Shown: positions 27,402-38,535 of the stretch, one piece after another
How the letters are laid out: each line of letters starts with the position of its first letter
Numbering within the stretch: the first letter of the stretch is position 1
Source: JAEZBP01 sp963832725
GTDB taxonomy: Bacteria; Myxococcota_A; Polyangia; Polyangiales; Sandaracinaceae
Length of the DNA: 64,000 nt
Direction of reading: 5' to 3'
NCBI GenBank assembly: GCA_963832725.1
Contig: CAWHVG010000003.1
Coordinates: 620,001 to 684,000 of the forward strand
Position numbers and translations under genes: made by a program
The notes under the pieces: model-generated
Seen by the model: the letters and a program-made list of their open reading frames with translations, nothing else
Databases searched by the model: none
Told to the model about the DNA's origin: nothing

Positions 27402-27561
27402 GATGTCCGAGGCGGAAGTCGCGACCGGTATGGCCGAGCAATCGGCGTCGAGATTGGGGGCGCGCCCCCGCAGGAAGTGCAAAGCACTTTGGAGGAGGCT
27501 CGCCCCCGAGATTGGCGTCGAGGGCCGGCCAGAACGTGTTGCGACTTCCGCGGAGGACATC
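27402..27561 (+). mobile_element. 160-bp MITE-like element, copy 1
   Basis: Non-coding, flanked by TA (inside CTAG) on both sides. Terminal inverted repeats start GATGTCC and share GCGGAAGTCGC, 20/24 over the first 24 bp. An internal hairpin AAGTGC-AAA-GCACTT lies at 27475-27489. Two further copies of exactly 160 bp lie at 30293-30452 and 52951-53110. The TA duplication and short TIRs resemble IS630/Tc1-mariner-derived MITEs. Confidence 0.85.
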
Positions 27562-27573
27562 TAGAGCTGCGGG

Positions 27574-28963
<1,390 letters not shown>

Positions 28964-28975
28964 CCGAAGCGCGAG

Positions 28976-30182
28976 TCAGTAGAGGAGGTCGACGCGAAGC
29001 GTCGTCTCGAGCTCGCGGATGCCCTGGCAGATGGCTTCGCCCGCGTCCTGCTCGACGTCCATCAGCAGGTAGCCGACCTGCGGATCGGTGACGAGCACCT
29101 GGCCCAGCACGTTGGCGCCGAGACCGGCGACGATGCGGTTCACGTCGCCGAGCACGCCGGGCACGTTGCGGTGCACGTGCCGGATGCGATGGACGTTGTC
29201 GCGCACGGCCAGATCGGCGCTCGGGAAGTTCACCGAGCCCACCGTCGTGCCCCACTTCAGGTACTTGGTGAGCGCCGTCGACACCTCCTGCCCGATGGAC
29301 ACCTGCGCCTCCACCGTGGAGCCGCCGATGTGCGGGCTGAGGATCACGTTCGGCACTTCTTGCAGGGGCGTGGTGAAGCGCTCGGCGTTGGAGCGCGGGC
29401 TCCTGCGGGTAGACGTCGATCGCCGCGCCGGCCAGGTGCGCCCGCTGGAGCGCCTCCACGAGGTCCTCGATCACCACCACGTTGCCGCGGCTGAGGTTGA
29501 TGAGGTAGGCGCCCTCCTTCATCCGCGCGAGCTCGCCTTTGCCGATCATGTCGCGGGTCTGCGCCGTGGCCGGGACGTGAAGCGTCACGAAGTCGCTGAC
29601 CTCGAGCAGCTCCTCGAGCGACGCGGCGGGCTTGTTGTTGCCCATCGGGAGCTGGCTGACGATGTCGTAGAAGACGACGTTCAGCCCGAAGGCCTCGCCG
29701 AGCACGCCGACCTGACGGCCGATGTGGCCATAGCCCACGATGCCCAGGGTCTTGCCGCGGACCTCGTGGCAGCCGACGGCGGACTTCTTCCACAGGCCCT
29801 GGTGCACCTCGCGGTTGCGGTCGCCGAGCTGGCGGGCGAGGAAGACGATCTCCGCCATCACCATCTCGGCCACGCTCCGGGTGTTGCTGAAGGGCGCGTT
29901 GAAGACGGGGACGCCGCGGCGGTGCGCGTCGTCGAGCGCGATCTGGTTCGTGCCGATGCAGAACGCGCCGATCGCGATCAGGTTTTCCGCCGCCTCCAGC
30001 ACCTTGGGCGTGATCTGGGTCTTCGAGCGGAGCCCGATGGCGACCACGTCTTTCACGGCCTCGATCAGCTCGGCTTCCGGCAAGGAGCCGGGCAGGAGCT
30101 CGACGTCGAAGCCCGCTGCGGTGAGATTCTCGCGCGCGCCCGGGTGGATGTTCTCCAGCAACAGAATGCGACCTTCGCTCAC
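28976..30182 (-). CDS. serA: D-3-phosphoglycerate dehydrogenase (one apparent frameshift)
   Basis: SerA oxidises 3-phosphoglycerate, the first step to serine. About 401 residues from GTG at 30182, preceded by GAGGAGG. Rossmann motif 'TLGIVGYGHIGRQVGVLGEA', substrate loop 'LINLSRGNVVVIEDLVEALQ', and catalytic His in 'ILSPHIGGSTVEAQ'. The C-terminal ACT domain ('VPGVLGDVNRIVAGLGANVL') suggests feedback control by serine. An extra G in a GGG run at about 29397-29399 separates 'IDVYPQEP' from 'NAERFTTPLQEVPNVILSPH'. The short-type length matches the E. coli enzyme. Confidence 0.93.
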
Positions 30183-30292
30183 GGCATCCTCCTCGGCACT
30201 GACTGGTAGGCCGGCTCCGAACTCCCCTGCACCGTTCTCTTCCGAGCCCCAATCGAACCTCGGGACGCCGGTAGCAGGGAGCGCTGGGCCTA

Positions 30293-30452
30293 GATGTCCG
30301 GGGCGGAAGTCGTGACCGGTATGGCCGAGGGATCGGCGTCGAGATTGGGTGCGCGCCCCCGCAGGAAATGCAACGCATTTTCGAGGAGGCTCGCGCCCGA
30401 GATTGGCGTCGAGAACCGGCCAGAACGTGTTGCGACTTCCGCGGAGGACATC
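30293..30452 (+). mobile_element. 160-bp MITE-like element, copy 2
   Basis: Same element as at 27402. TA flanks at 30291-30292 and 30453-30454 lie within a GGCCTAG...CTAGGCC context. Internal hairpin AAATGC-AAC-GCATTT at 30366-30380 differs from copy 1 by compensatory changes. Sits between serA and the lipoprotein gene, both leftward. Confidence 0.85.
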
Positions 30453-30481
30453 TAGGCCATGGAGGGCTTCGACGCAACGCG

Positions 30482-31130
30482 TCAGTGGAGCAGGAGCTCG
30501 AGCCGGGGCTGCACTCGGTCCCCGGACGCCCACGGCGACGCGAAGCGGGCTCCGGCGGCATCGCCTCCGGAGAGGCGGATGAGCAGGTAGAGCGCGTGGC
30601 CCCCGCGCTGGGCCGCCGCGCGGGCCGCATCCGTCACGTCGATGCGGGCGGGGCGAGCCGACCCGAATCGGCAGCGCCACCCGGCCTGCAGCGAATGTGA
30701 GCGGCGTCGAGCCGAGCCGCGGTGGGAGATGTCCGCCCCGAAATCGGCCCACGGGCTCGACGATCAGCTCGCCCGGCGCGGCGATGCGCTCCCCGGGCTC
30801 GCGCGGCGTGAGCACCAGGAGCGCCCGTAGGATGCCGCCGGCGTTCGGCAGCGGACCGAACGCCAAGAGCCCCTGACCGCCGCCCGGTCCTCCCAGATGC
30901 ATGACGTCGTCCTGGGTGGCGTTCGAGGGAGCCACTCCCCAGTCGGTGGCGTGAAGCCAGCGCGAGCCGGCGAAGCGTGCGCCCTCGGGCCCGCGAAGGG
31001 CCCCGCAGCGGCCGTCCAGCCCACAGACGCGGCCCTGCCCGCAGGCGGCCGAGCTCGCGCACGGGGGAGGGCCGCCGCAGCCGAGCAGGGCGAGAGCGAG
31101 CGTCAGGAACGAGTAGCGAGGGCAGCTCAC
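30482..31130 (-). CDS. Lipoprotein of unknown function, possible DNRLRE-like domain (one apparent frameshift)
   Basis: GTG at 31130, signal peptide 'RYSFLTLALALLGC' with lipobox LLGC, then a Cys-containing segment 'CASSAACGQGRVCGLDGRCG' typical of myxobacterial secreted proteins. The rest ('GSRWLHATDWGVAPSNATQD', 'GGILRALLVLTPREPG') reads to about 30653, where an extra base in a GGGG run shifts the frame to 'RIDVTDAARAAAQRGGHALY' and the stop at 30482. The layout, with a beta-domain ending in 'LYLLIRLSGGDAAGARFAS', resembles DNRLRE domains, with modest certainty. The GTGA overlap couples it to the upstream ORF. Confidence 0.6.
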
Positions 31131-31432
31131 GGGGCGTTCAGAGAGGCTATCGGCTCCGCGCGAGGGAGCCAGTTCGCCACCGCGCGAGCGCGCACGACTG
31201 CTCCGCCGGACAATCGCTCCGCCCACGGCGCCTCGACAATCACCTCGCCCCGACGGTCGTCGTGTCGAACGATCTCGGGGCGGCCCTCGAAGCCTGTGTC
31301 CGCGCGGCCAGTGGACGCGCCGACGAAGGGCTGGACGGCGAAGCGCTCGATCTCGCGAAGCGGTGTGCTCTCGCCCACCCGTGGACCATACTCCACCCGA
31401 CGCGCGGGCTCACGGTCGAGAGGCGGCCGCAA
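31127..31432 (-). CDS. Hypothetical protein coupled to the following lipoprotein
   Basis: Up to 101 residues; the first start is TTG at 31432 and an internal GTG would give about 89. No family recognised. 'GRPEIVRHDDRRGEVIVEAP' and 'SGGAVVRARAVANWLPRAEP' look beta-rich. The stop overlaps the lipoprotein GTG (GTGA), the main support for its being real. It diverges from the gene at 31459. Confidence 0.4.
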   Translation of the reverse strand: MRPPLDREPARRVEYGPRVGESTPLREIERFAVQPFVGASTGRADTGFEGRPEIVRHDDRRGEVIVEAPWAERLSGGAVVRARAVANWLPRAEPIASLNAP

Positions 31433-31458
31433 AACCGCGCCGTGCGGAGGTGAGGCGA

Positions 31459-31968
31459 ATGAAGCGTTCGACGTGGCTGGCGGTGGTGGCGGGGCTCGCG
31501 CTCGGCATCGGTTGCGGTGGCGAGGAGGCCTCTCCGCAGGCGACCCGCGCTGCAGAGACGGAGCACGCCGAGCCCCAGCAGGAGCCGCCCGCGGCCGAAG
31601 AGCCGCCCGGGCCGGTCGCGCACGGCCCCGGCTACGAGCTGCGGGCGACCGCCTCGGGGCCGTACACCGCGGGGCAGGCGGGCACTTTCGAGATCGTGCT
31701 CAGCCCCGAGGGCGAGTACCACGTGAACGACGCCTACCCGATGGCGGTGGCGCTCTCGGGCCCCTCGTCGGTCACCTTCCCCGAGGCCTCGCTCGACCAG
31801 CAGGACGCGGCGGAGCTCACCCAGCAGCGGGCGCGCTACGAGGTGTCCTTCACCCCCGGCGCCGCCGGCGACCAGGACGTGACGGCAGAGGTCGATTTCG
31901 CCGTCTGCACGGCGACCTCCTGCATGCCCGAGCACCGCACTCTGGCCCTCGCGCTCCCGGTACACTAG
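31459..31968 (+). CDS. Lipoprotein with DsbD N-terminal-like domain
   Basis: 169 residues from ATG at 31459, preceded by GGAGGTGAGG. Signal peptide with lipobox 'LGIGC'; then a Glu/Pro/Ala linker; then a beta-domain: 'TAGQAGTFEIVLSPEGEYHV', 'NDAYPMAVALSGPSSVTFPE' and 'VDFAVCTATSCMPEHRTLAL'. The 'F-x-V-C-x4-C-x-P' signature is that of the DsbD alpha-type periplasmic domain, which carries a redox-active Cys pair. No membrane DsbD core is nearby, so the partner is unknown. It lies 12 nt before prkA, suggesting one transcript. Confidence 0.65.
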   Translation: MKRSTWLAVVAGLALGIGCGGEEASPQATRAAETEHAEPQQEPPAAEEPPGPVAHGPGYELRATASGPYTAGQAGTFEIVLSPEGEYHVNDAYPMAVALSGPSSVTFPEASLDQQDAAELTQQRARYEVSFTPGAAGDQDVTAEVDFAVCTATSCMPEHRTLALALPVH

Positions 31969-31980
31969 ACCGACTGAGGC

Positions 31981-34246
31981 ATGATCGACTCTCGTCAACG
32001 CCTCACGCAGATCGGCGCGGTCGTTCGGGACCGCTTCGAGTCGGAGAAGCGCGTCCTCTCGTTCGAAGAGTACCTCGACCTCTTCGCCCAGCACCCTTGG
32101 CGCCACAGCCGGGACGCCGCCCGCTACCTGCGCGACTGCCTCGATTGGTTCGGGACGTACGACGTCGAGCAGCCGGGCGGCCCCACGACCCGCTGGCGCC
32201 TCTTCGACCTCGAGTTCGAGCGCGCCGAGACCAGCGACGTGGCCGATCTCGGCACCGGGCACGACTTCCTGGTCGGCCAGGAGCGCCTCCAGCGCAGCTT
32301 CTACCGCATCCTCAGCAACTTCGTGCGCGAGGGCCGGACCAACCGGCTGGTCCTCCTGCACGGGCCGAACGGCAGCGCCAAGAGCACCTTCGTCGGCTGC
32401 CTGATGCGGGCGCTCGAGCACTACTCCGGCCAGGACGAGGGGGCGCTCTACCGCTTCAGCTGGATCTTCCCGCGCGGGAGCGACGGAAAGACCATCGGCT
32501 TCGGCTCGCGCGACGTCCCGCTCGGTCCGGGGGAGAGCTACGCGCACCTCCCGGACGACCGCATCGACGTCAAGCTGACCAGCGAGGTCCGCGAGAACCC
32601 ATTGATCCTGCTGCCGCCCGCCGAACGCCGCCGTTTGGTCCGCGAGTGCTATGCGCGGGCCGAGATCGACGACCCGCCGCCGCACGGGCTCTTGAGCGGC
32701 CAGCTCGGGCACAAGAACCGGCAGATCTTCGAGGCGCTCCTGACCGCGTACCGCGGGGATCTCAGCCCGTGTGCTCTCGCACGTGCGGGTCGAGCGCTAC
32801 CCGTTCTCGCGACGCTACCGGGTCGGCGTGGTCACCATCGGCCCCGAGATGGCGGTCGACGCGCAGGAGCGGCAGATCAGCGTGGACCGCTCGCTCGGTG
32901 CGCTGCCGGCCTCGCTCAGCTCGCTCACCCTCTTCGAGACGGTCGGCGAGCTCGTCGACGCCTCGGGCGGGGTGCTCGAGTACAGCGATCTCCTGAAGCG
33001 GCCGATCGACGCCTGGCGCTACCTGCTCTTGGCCATCGAGACGGGGGAGGTCTCGCTGACACACTCGATGCTGCCGCTGAACACGGTGCTGGTCGCCAGC
33101 AGCAACGAGCTGCACCTGACCGCGTTCAAGGAGCACCACGAGTACCGCTCGTTCCGCGGTCGCCTGCAGCTCGTGCGGGTGCCCTACCTGCTGGACTACC
33201 GGCAGGAGCAGGGCATCTACGACGCGCAGATCGTGCCGCAGGTTCGCCGGCACGTGGCGCCGCACGCCACCTACGTGGCCGCGCTCTGGGCCGTGCTCAC
33301 CCGCCTGCGCAAGCCGCAGGGAGAGGAGCTCGAGAACGAGAAGCTCGGTGCCCTGGCGGACCAGCTCACGCCGCTCGAGAAGGCAGAGCTCTATGCCGAC
33401 GGCGCCATCCCCGAGCGCTTCGGCTCGGACGAGGCGCACCAGCTCAAGGCGGGCATCGAGATCTTGCGACGCGAGTCCGATACCTGGCCGAACTACGAGG
33501 GCCTGACCGGCGTCTCACCGCGCGAGATCCGGAACTTGCTCTTGGACGCCGCTCAGGACGCCCGCTACGCGTGCCTCTCGCCGATCGCGGTGCTCGAGCA
33601 CGTGAAGGAGTTCTGCGAGTCGAACGACTACGACTTCCTCCGCGAGAAGCCGGAGGGTGGCTTCCACGACCACCGGGCGTTCGTCGAGCAGGTGCGGGGA
33701 CGCTGGCTCGATCGCGTCGACGGGGAGTTCCGCGAGTGCACCGGGCTCGTGGAGGAGACGCAGTACCTCGATCTCTTCGACCGCTACGTCACCCACGTCT
33801 CGTATTGGGTGAAGGGCGAGCGGGTCTACAACCGCGTCACCGGAGCCTACGAGGAAGCGGACGAGAAGCTGATGGCGAACATCGAGGGGATGCTCGATGT
33901 CGAGGCCAGCGAGCGAGAGGAATTCCGGCGGGATCTCATCAGCACGGTGGCCGGGCACGCGATCGACAACCCGGGCGCCGAGGTCAGCTACCCGAAGGTC
34001 TTCCCGCGCTACCTGGCCAAGCTGAAGGAATCGACCTACTCGAAGCGCACGAAGCAGCTCGCCGACATCGCCGATGACCTGCTCGTGCTGATCTCGGGCG
34101 ACGAAGGAGCCGTCTCGACGCTCTCCCGCGACCGCAAGGCGCAAGCCGAGGGGACGGTGGAGCGCATGAGGGAGCGTTTCGGGTACGCCGACGTGTCGAT
34201 CCGGGACGCGATCGGAGCGCTCCTCCAGCAGCGCTTCGCGGATTGA
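31981..34246 (+). CDS. prkA: PrkA-family serine protein kinase (one apparent frameshift)
   Basis: About 754 residues. AAA+ part with P-loop 'LLHGPNGSAKSTFVGCLMRA' (about residues 120-140) and 'FSWIFPRGSDGKTIGFGS'; after the shift, 'RVERYPFSRRYRVGVVTIGP', 'GVLEYSDLLKRPIDAWRYLL' and 'TVLVASSNELHLTAFKEHHE'; then the PrkA C-terminal domain 'REIRNLLLDAAQDARYACLS'. An extra C in the CCC run at 32766-32768 explains the break. PrkA/YeaG proteins act in stress and stationary phase. The usual partners (yeaH/ycgB or spoVR) are not present here. Cytoplasmic. Confidence 0.92.
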
Positions 34247-34270
34247 TCGCGCGGGGGAGGAGGAGGGCGC

Positions 34271-34588
34271 GTGAACGAGGCGGCCGTGAAGATCTACCGG
34301 GTCGTCCCGCCGAGGGTGGACGCCGTGGCCGCGCGCGCTCAGCAGCACTGGGACTTCCAGGACGAGAAGGGGCGCGTCTTCGCGCGGGCCGAGATCTTCG
34401 AGGGCGAAGAGCAGTGGGGGGTCCGCGTGCACGACCGCGCGCCGGAGATCCCCGACGACGAGCTGCTCCGCCTGATCGCGCGCCTCTTGGTCTGGTACGC
34501 CCGCTGTCCGACCGACACCGTCGACGTCGTGCTCGGGCGCACCCACGAGCACCACACGATGGTCAAGGTCGGCGCGGACTTCGTCTGA
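34271..34588 (+). CDS. Hypothetical protein, 105 residues
   Basis: No family recognised. A compact alpha/beta protein: 'VKIYRVVPPRVDAVAARAQQ', 'HWDFQDEKGRVFARAEIFEG', 'LLRLIARLLVWYARCPTDTV' and 'DVVLGRTHEHHTMVKVGADF'. No signal or membrane segment. It follows prkA by 24 nt and precedes pdxJ by 44 nt on the same strand, so it may be co-transcribed. The ATG is the first in frame. Confidence 0.6.
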   Translation: MNEAAVKIYRVVPPRVDAVAARAQQHWDFQDEKGRVFARAEIFEGEEQWGVRVHDRAPEIPDDELLRLIARLLVWYARCPTDTVDVVLGRTHEHHTMVKVGADFV

Positions 34589-34632
34589 GCCGCGCGCTGG
34601 AGCGCTCTCGCGGCGCGTGCTAAGGCCGCCTG

Positions 34633-35376
34633 GTGCCGGTTCGACTCCACGTGAACGTCGATCACGTCGCCACGCTGCGACAGGCCCGCGACACGCGCTA
34701 TCCCGACCCCGTCGAGGCGGCTGCGTTCTGCGAGCGCGCCGGCGCCCACGGGATCACGGTGCACCTGCGCGAAGATCGCCGGCACGTGCAGGACCGCGAC
34801 GTCCGCATCCTGCGCGAGACCGTCAAGACGGTGCTGAACCTCGAGATGGCCGCCACCGACGAGATGGTGGCCATCGCCGAGTCCATCCGCCCGGACCTGG
34901 TCACGCTGGTGCCCGAGCGGCGCGAGGAGCGCACCACGGAAGGCGGGCTCGACGCGCACGGGCAGCGCGAGCGGCTCGCGGCGGTGAAGACGCAGCTCGA
35001 CGAGGCGGGCATCCGGCTCAGCCTCTTCATCGACCCCGAGCGCGCCCAGGTCGAGGCGGCGGCCGAGATCGGTGCCGGCAGCGTGGAGCTGCACACCGGC
35101 GACTACTGCGAGGCGAAGTCCGAGGCGGAGCGGGAAGGGGAGCTGATCCGGCTCGCCGAGGCGGCCAAGATCGCCCGCCAGATCGCGCCGGACATGGCGG
35201 TGGCGGCGGGGCACGGGCTGACCGCGCGCAACACCGGCGTGCTGGTGGCGCGCGTCCCGGAGGTGGTCGAGCTCAACATCGGCCACGCCCTGATCGCGGA
35301 CGCCGTCTTCGTCGGTCTCGACGCGGCCGTCGCGCGCTATCTGGCGGCCATCGCCGAGGGAGAGCGCGAGCGTTGA
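34633..35376 (+). CDS. pdxJ: Pyridoxine 5'-phosphate synthase
   Basis: PdxJ condenses 1-deoxy-xylulose 5-phosphate with 3-amino-2-oxopropyl phosphate in the DXP-dependent vitamin B6 pathway. 247 residues from GTG at 34633, full length. TIM-barrel motifs: 'LHVNVDHVATLRQARDTRYP', 'GAHGITVHLREDRRHVQDRD', 'VTLVPERREERTTEGGLD', 'SLFIDPERAQVEAAAEIGAG', 'VELHTGDYCEA' and 'VAAGHGLTARNTG'. Catalytic His and Glu positions are present. nnr follows 25 nt later, as in many bacteria. Confidence 0.96.
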   Translation: MPVRLHVNVDHVATLRQARDTRYPDPVEAAAFCERAGAHGITVHLREDRRHVQDRDVRILRETVKTVLNLEMAATDEMVAIAESIRPDLVTLVPERREERTTEGGLDAHGQRERLAAVKTQLDEAGIRLSLFIDPERAQVEAAAEIGAGSVELHTGDYCEAKSEAEREGELIRLAEAAKIARQIAPDMAVAAGHGLTARNTGVLVARVPEVVELNIGHALIADAVFVGLDAAVARYLAAIAEGERER

Positions 35377-35401
35377 AGGCGGTCGTTCGAGGGGGGTGAG
35401 G

Positions 35402-36910
35402 ATGAAGGCGCTCTTGGATCGGGCGGCCGCCAGGGCCTTCGACCGGCGGGTGATGGACGCGGGCGTACCGGGCGTGATCCTCATGGAGAACGCCGGCCGC
35501 GGCGCGGCGGATCTCCTCCTGCGCCGGATGGCCGATCGCTTGGAGACGCCTCTCATCGTCGGTGGCGCCGGTCAGAACGGCGGGGACGCGTGGGTGATCG
35601 CCCGGCGATTGGCCACCTTCGGGTACCGACCACGGGTGCTCTTGGCGGGCGACCCGGACAAGGTCGGCGGCGACGCGGCCATCAACCTGAAGGCGCTGCA
35701 GGCAGTGGGTGTCACGGTCGGCACTGTCGGCGGCGTCGACGCCGCACTCGAGACGGCGCTCGGCGGCGCGTCGCTGGTGGTGGACGAACTCTTCGGGACG
35801 GGGCTCGACCGTCCGATCGAAGGCTGGCGCGCCGACCTGGTGCGCGCGCTGAACGCGGCCGCGGCGCCGGTGTTCGCCATCGATCTGCCCAGCGGAATCG
35901 ATTCCGATACGGGCGGTGTGCTCGGCGTGGCGGTGGAGGCAGCCCTCACGGCCACCTTCGCAGGTCAGAAGCGGGGGCTCTGGCAGGAGCCTGGTCGCGG
36001 GCACGCGGGCGAGGTCGTCTGCCTCGACATCGGAGTGCCGGGCCCGAATGCGCGCGACGGGCTCCTCGAGCTGTCCGACGCGGGCCGCTGGCTCCCCCGC
36101 AGGTCGATGGCGGCCCACAAGGGCACCGCCGGCCACGTCTTGGTGGTGGCCGGCTCGCCCGGTCGGACCGGCGCGGCGCTCCTGAGCGGGCACGGCGCCC
36201 TCCGCGGCGGCGCGGGGCTGGTGACGATCGCGGCACGCGGCGCGGCGCGGGACGCGCTGGACCAGAAGGTGGTCGAGCTGATGACCGCCTCGTTGCCCGA
36301 GGACGGCGAGGGCGCGCGGCGGGCGGTGCTGGCGCTGGCGGAGAAGATGGATGCGGCCGCGGTCGGACCGGGGCTCGGGCTCGACGACGAGGGCAGGGCG
36401 CTCTCGGTGGCGCTGGCCCGTGAGCTGCCGATCCCGGCGGTGCTCGACGCGGACGCGCTGACGGCGGTGGCCGAAGCGGGCCCCTCGCTCCTGCGGGAGG
36501 CGGCGGGGCCCCGGGTGCTGACTCCCCATCCCGGGGAGGCCTCGCGTCTCCTGGGCACCGACACCAAGACCATCCAGCGCGACCGCTACGGCGCGGCTCA
36601 ACGGCTGGCGGACCGCACGGGGCAGGTCGTGGTGCTCAAGGGCGCCGGGACCGTCGTCGCCGCGCCCTCCGGCAAGCTGGCCGTCTGTCCGCTCGGTACG
36701 CCGGCGCTCGGCGTGGCCGGGACGGGCGATGTCCTCTCGGGCGCGCTGGCCGCGGCGCTCGCGACCGCATCCGATCCCTTCGAGGCCGCCTGCGCGATGG
36801 TGCTGCTGCACGCGCGGGCCGGTGAGCTCGCCGCCCGGAGCGACCGGGGGCTCTTGGCTCGCGAGGTCGGCGACCGTCTCCCGGATGCGCTCGAGGAAGC
36901 GCGCAGATGA
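35402..36910 (+). CDS. nnr: Bifunctional NAD(P)HX epimerase / dehydratase
   Basis: Repairs hydrated NAD(P)H. 502 residues from ATG at 35402 (a GTG at 35396 is possible). N-terminal YjeF_N epimerase (about 1-215): 'ILMENAGRGAADLLL', 'IVGGAGQNGGDAWVIARRLA', 'VVDELFGTGLDRPIEGWRAD' and 'FAIDLPSGIDSDTGG'. C-terminal ribokinase-like dehydratase (about 230-500): 'HKGTAGHVLVVAGSPGRTGA', 'GPGLGLDDEGRALSVALA', 'LDADALTAVAE', 'VLTPHPGEASRLLG' and 'LGVAGTGDVLSGALAAALAT'. Frame intact. It follows pdxJ in an apparent operon. Confidence 0.96.
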   Translation: MKALLDRAAARAFDRRVMDAGVPGVILMENAGRGAADLLLRRMADRLETPLIVGGAGQNGGDAWVIARRLATFGYRPRVLLAGDPDKVGGDAAINLKALQAVGVTVGTVGGVDAALETALGGASLVVDELFGTGLDRPIEGWRADLVRALNAAAAPVFAIDLPSGIDSDTGGVLGVAVEAALTATFAGQKRGLWQEPGRGHAGEVVCLDIGVPGPNARDGLLELSDAGRWLPRRSMAAHKGTAGHVLVVAGSPGRTGAALLSGHGALRGGAGLVTIAARGAARDALDQKVVELMTASLPEDGEGARRAVLALAEKMDAAAVGPGLGLDDEGRALSVALARELPIPAVLDADALTAVAEAGPSLLREAAGPRVLTPHPGEASRLLGTDTKTIQRDRYGAAQRLADRTGQVVVLKGAGTVVAAPSGKLAVCPLGTPALGVAGTGDVLSGALAAALATASDPFEAACAMVLLHARAGELAARSDRGLLAREVGDRLPDALEEARR

Positions 36911-37059
36911 CAGCCTGACACGCGAGCGTGGCCAGACGTCGACAACCTGGCAGAACGCGGAAGGCCTCGCTGCGGAGAAACGCCACGAATTGCGCCGTTC
37001 ACCGGGTTTTGTAGAGCTGGCCCATCCGTTGCTCAGAGCGTCCACCGACTGGAGGTGTC

Positions 37060-37617
37060 ATGGACGCGAAGCGACGGAAAAGCACGAGGCGCGCGGAGTT
37101 CGACCGCGAGGTCCTCAGCCACCGTGGAGAGCTCCTCGGCACGGCGATGCGCATGACCGGCAGCCGGGCCGAGGCCGAGGACCTCGTGCAGGAGGCCGTG
37201 CTCCGCGCCTGGACCTTCTGGGAACGCTTTCAGCCCGGGACCAACGGTCGGGCGTGGATGCACCGCATTCTGGTCAACACGTTCATCAACGGCTACCGCC
37301 GCCGGCGCCGTGAGCGGGAGATCCTGGGGGAGATCCGTCGTGAGCGGACCGGGGATCACGCCACGAGCGACCGCGTCCTGCCCGGCGAGGGGCTCGGTGA
37401 CGAGGTCAGCGCCGCGCTCTCGCTCCTGCCCGACGAGTTCCGTCAGGTCCTGATGCTGGTCGACCTGGGGGAGCGCTCCTACAAAGACGCCGCGCGGGCG
37501 CTCGGCTGCCCGATCGGGACGGTGATGAGCCGTCTGCACCGCGCACGACGCGCGATGAAGGAGCAGCTCTCGGGCTACGCGATGGCCGAGGGGTATGTGA
37601 CCGCCCAGGCCGCGTGA
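37060..37617 (+). CDS. ECF-family RNA polymerase sigma factor
   Basis: 185 residues. Region 2: 'LGTAMRMTGSRAEAEDLVQE', 'AVLRAWTFWERFQPGTNGRA' and 'WMHRILVNTFINGYRRRRRE'. Region 4: 'LSLLPDEFRQVLMLVDLGER', 'SYKDAARALGCPIGTVMSRL' and 'HRARRAMKEQL'. No anti-sigma gene is adjacent: the next gene converges and codes for a lipoprotein. The ATG has a good ribosome site (GGAGGTG). Control may be by a distant anti-sigma or by transcription. Confidence 0.93.
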   Translation: MDAKRRKSTRRAEFDREVLSHRGELLGTAMRMTGSRAEAEDLVQEAVLRAWTFWERFQPGTNGRAWMHRILVNTFINGYRRRRREREILGEIRRERTGDHATSDRVLPGEGLGDEVSAALSLLPDEFRQVLMLVDLGERSYKDAARALGCPIGTVMSRLHRARRAMKEQLSGYAMAEGYVTAQAA

Positions 37618-37653
37618 GCGCATCAATCGCCGCGTCGAGCGCTCGGTCCGAGC

Positions 37654-38487
37654 TCAGGGGCAGGCGCGGTTCGCGGCACCAGGCGTTCCGCGATAGGGCC
37701 CGCCAGGCGCCATGGAGTAGACGTCGGTCGCGTCGCACCATGCGCTGGTCGACAAATCGCCGTTGGCGCTGGGCGAGGCTGTGCTCGAGAGCTGCCTGGA
37801 CGCGCCGACGCGGAAGTCGGTGGAGCCCCACATCACACCGTCGAGCGTGATCCCGCTCAGGCTGAGCTGGAGCGAGTCGGTGCTGTTGTTGAACACGACG
37901 CCGGTCGTGCCCGCGCCGTAGACGTAGTCGTAGGTGAGCGAGTGGTTCTCGGCCGGGTCGCCGCTCTGGGCGAAGACGAAGTACCCGCCGGGCGGGATCG
38001 TACCTCCGCTGACGGTGTGGGTGACCGGGGTGCCGCCGCCGGTCGGGCTCTCGATCACCACCCCCGTCAGGTCGATGGGGCAGCTGCCGAGGTTCTCGAC
38101 CTCGAACCACTCCCCGTAGTCGCCGCTGCCGCTCCGCGACTCGATCATGATCTCGGTGATGGCCAGCGTCGTCGGCGTGGGCGGCTCCGGCGGGCAGGCC
38201 GGCCCGGCGTCGTGGCCGGCATCCATGGGTCCGGCATCGTGGCCGGCGTCCATCGGCGGTGGCCCGGCGTCGTGACCCCCGTCCGTCGGCGCCTGGCCGG
38301 CATCGTGGCCTGCGTCGTGACCGGCATCCCCGGGTCCCACGTGTCCGGCGTCATGCCCCGCGTCGCGAGGCCGGGACGCGTCCACGAGCGGCGGCTGACC
38401 CGCGTCGTCGAGCCCGCCGCCGCCCTTCGCGCAGCCCATGAGCCCGAACCCGCAACAAAGCACTGTGACGAGCGCCACCCTGGACAT
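37654..38487 (-). CDS. Lamin-tail-domain lipoprotein with His-Asp-Ala-Gly repeat linker
   Basis: 277 residues from ATG at 38487. Signal peptide 'VALVTVLCCGFGLMGC' with lipobox LMGC. Linker (about 30-100) built on repeated 'DAGHDAGH' and 'MDAGHDAGP'. The C-terminal lamin-tail (LTD) beta-domain: 'LAITEIMIESRSGSGDYGEW', 'FEVENLGSCPIDLTGVVIES' and 'GVVFNNSTDSLQLSLSG', ending 'YRGTPGAANRACP', the LTD closing motif. Such proteins are outer-surface lipoproteins; the ligand is unknown. A second LTD protein lies at 50372. Converges with the sigma factor. Confidence 0.8.
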   Translation of the reverse strand: MSRVALVTVLCCGFGLMGCAKGGGGLDDAGQPPLVDASRPRDAGHDAGHVGPGDAGHDAGHDAGQAPTDGGHDAGPPPMDAGHDAGPMDAGHDAGPACPPEPPTPTTLAITEIMIESRSGSGDYGEWFEVENLGSCPIDLTGVVIESPTGGGTPVTHTVSGGTIPPGGYFVFAQSGDPAENHSLTYDYVYGAGTTGVVFNNSTDSLQLSLSGITLDGVMWGSTDFRVGASRQLSSTASPSANGDLSTSAWCDATDVYSMAPGGPYRGTPGAANRACP

Positions 38488-38522
38488 CGCGCGCCATGAT
38501 ACGGGCTCGCTCCGCCCTGCGC

Positions 38523-38528
38523 TATGGT
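38523..38528 (+). promoter_or_regulatory. Candidate -10 box before the PLP dehydratase
   Basis: TATGGT, 7 nt before a GTG at 38536, which would make a leaderless mRNA and favours 38536 over the ATG at 38524, which lies inside the box. Confidence 0.4.
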
Positions 38529-38535
38529 CGTGCGC

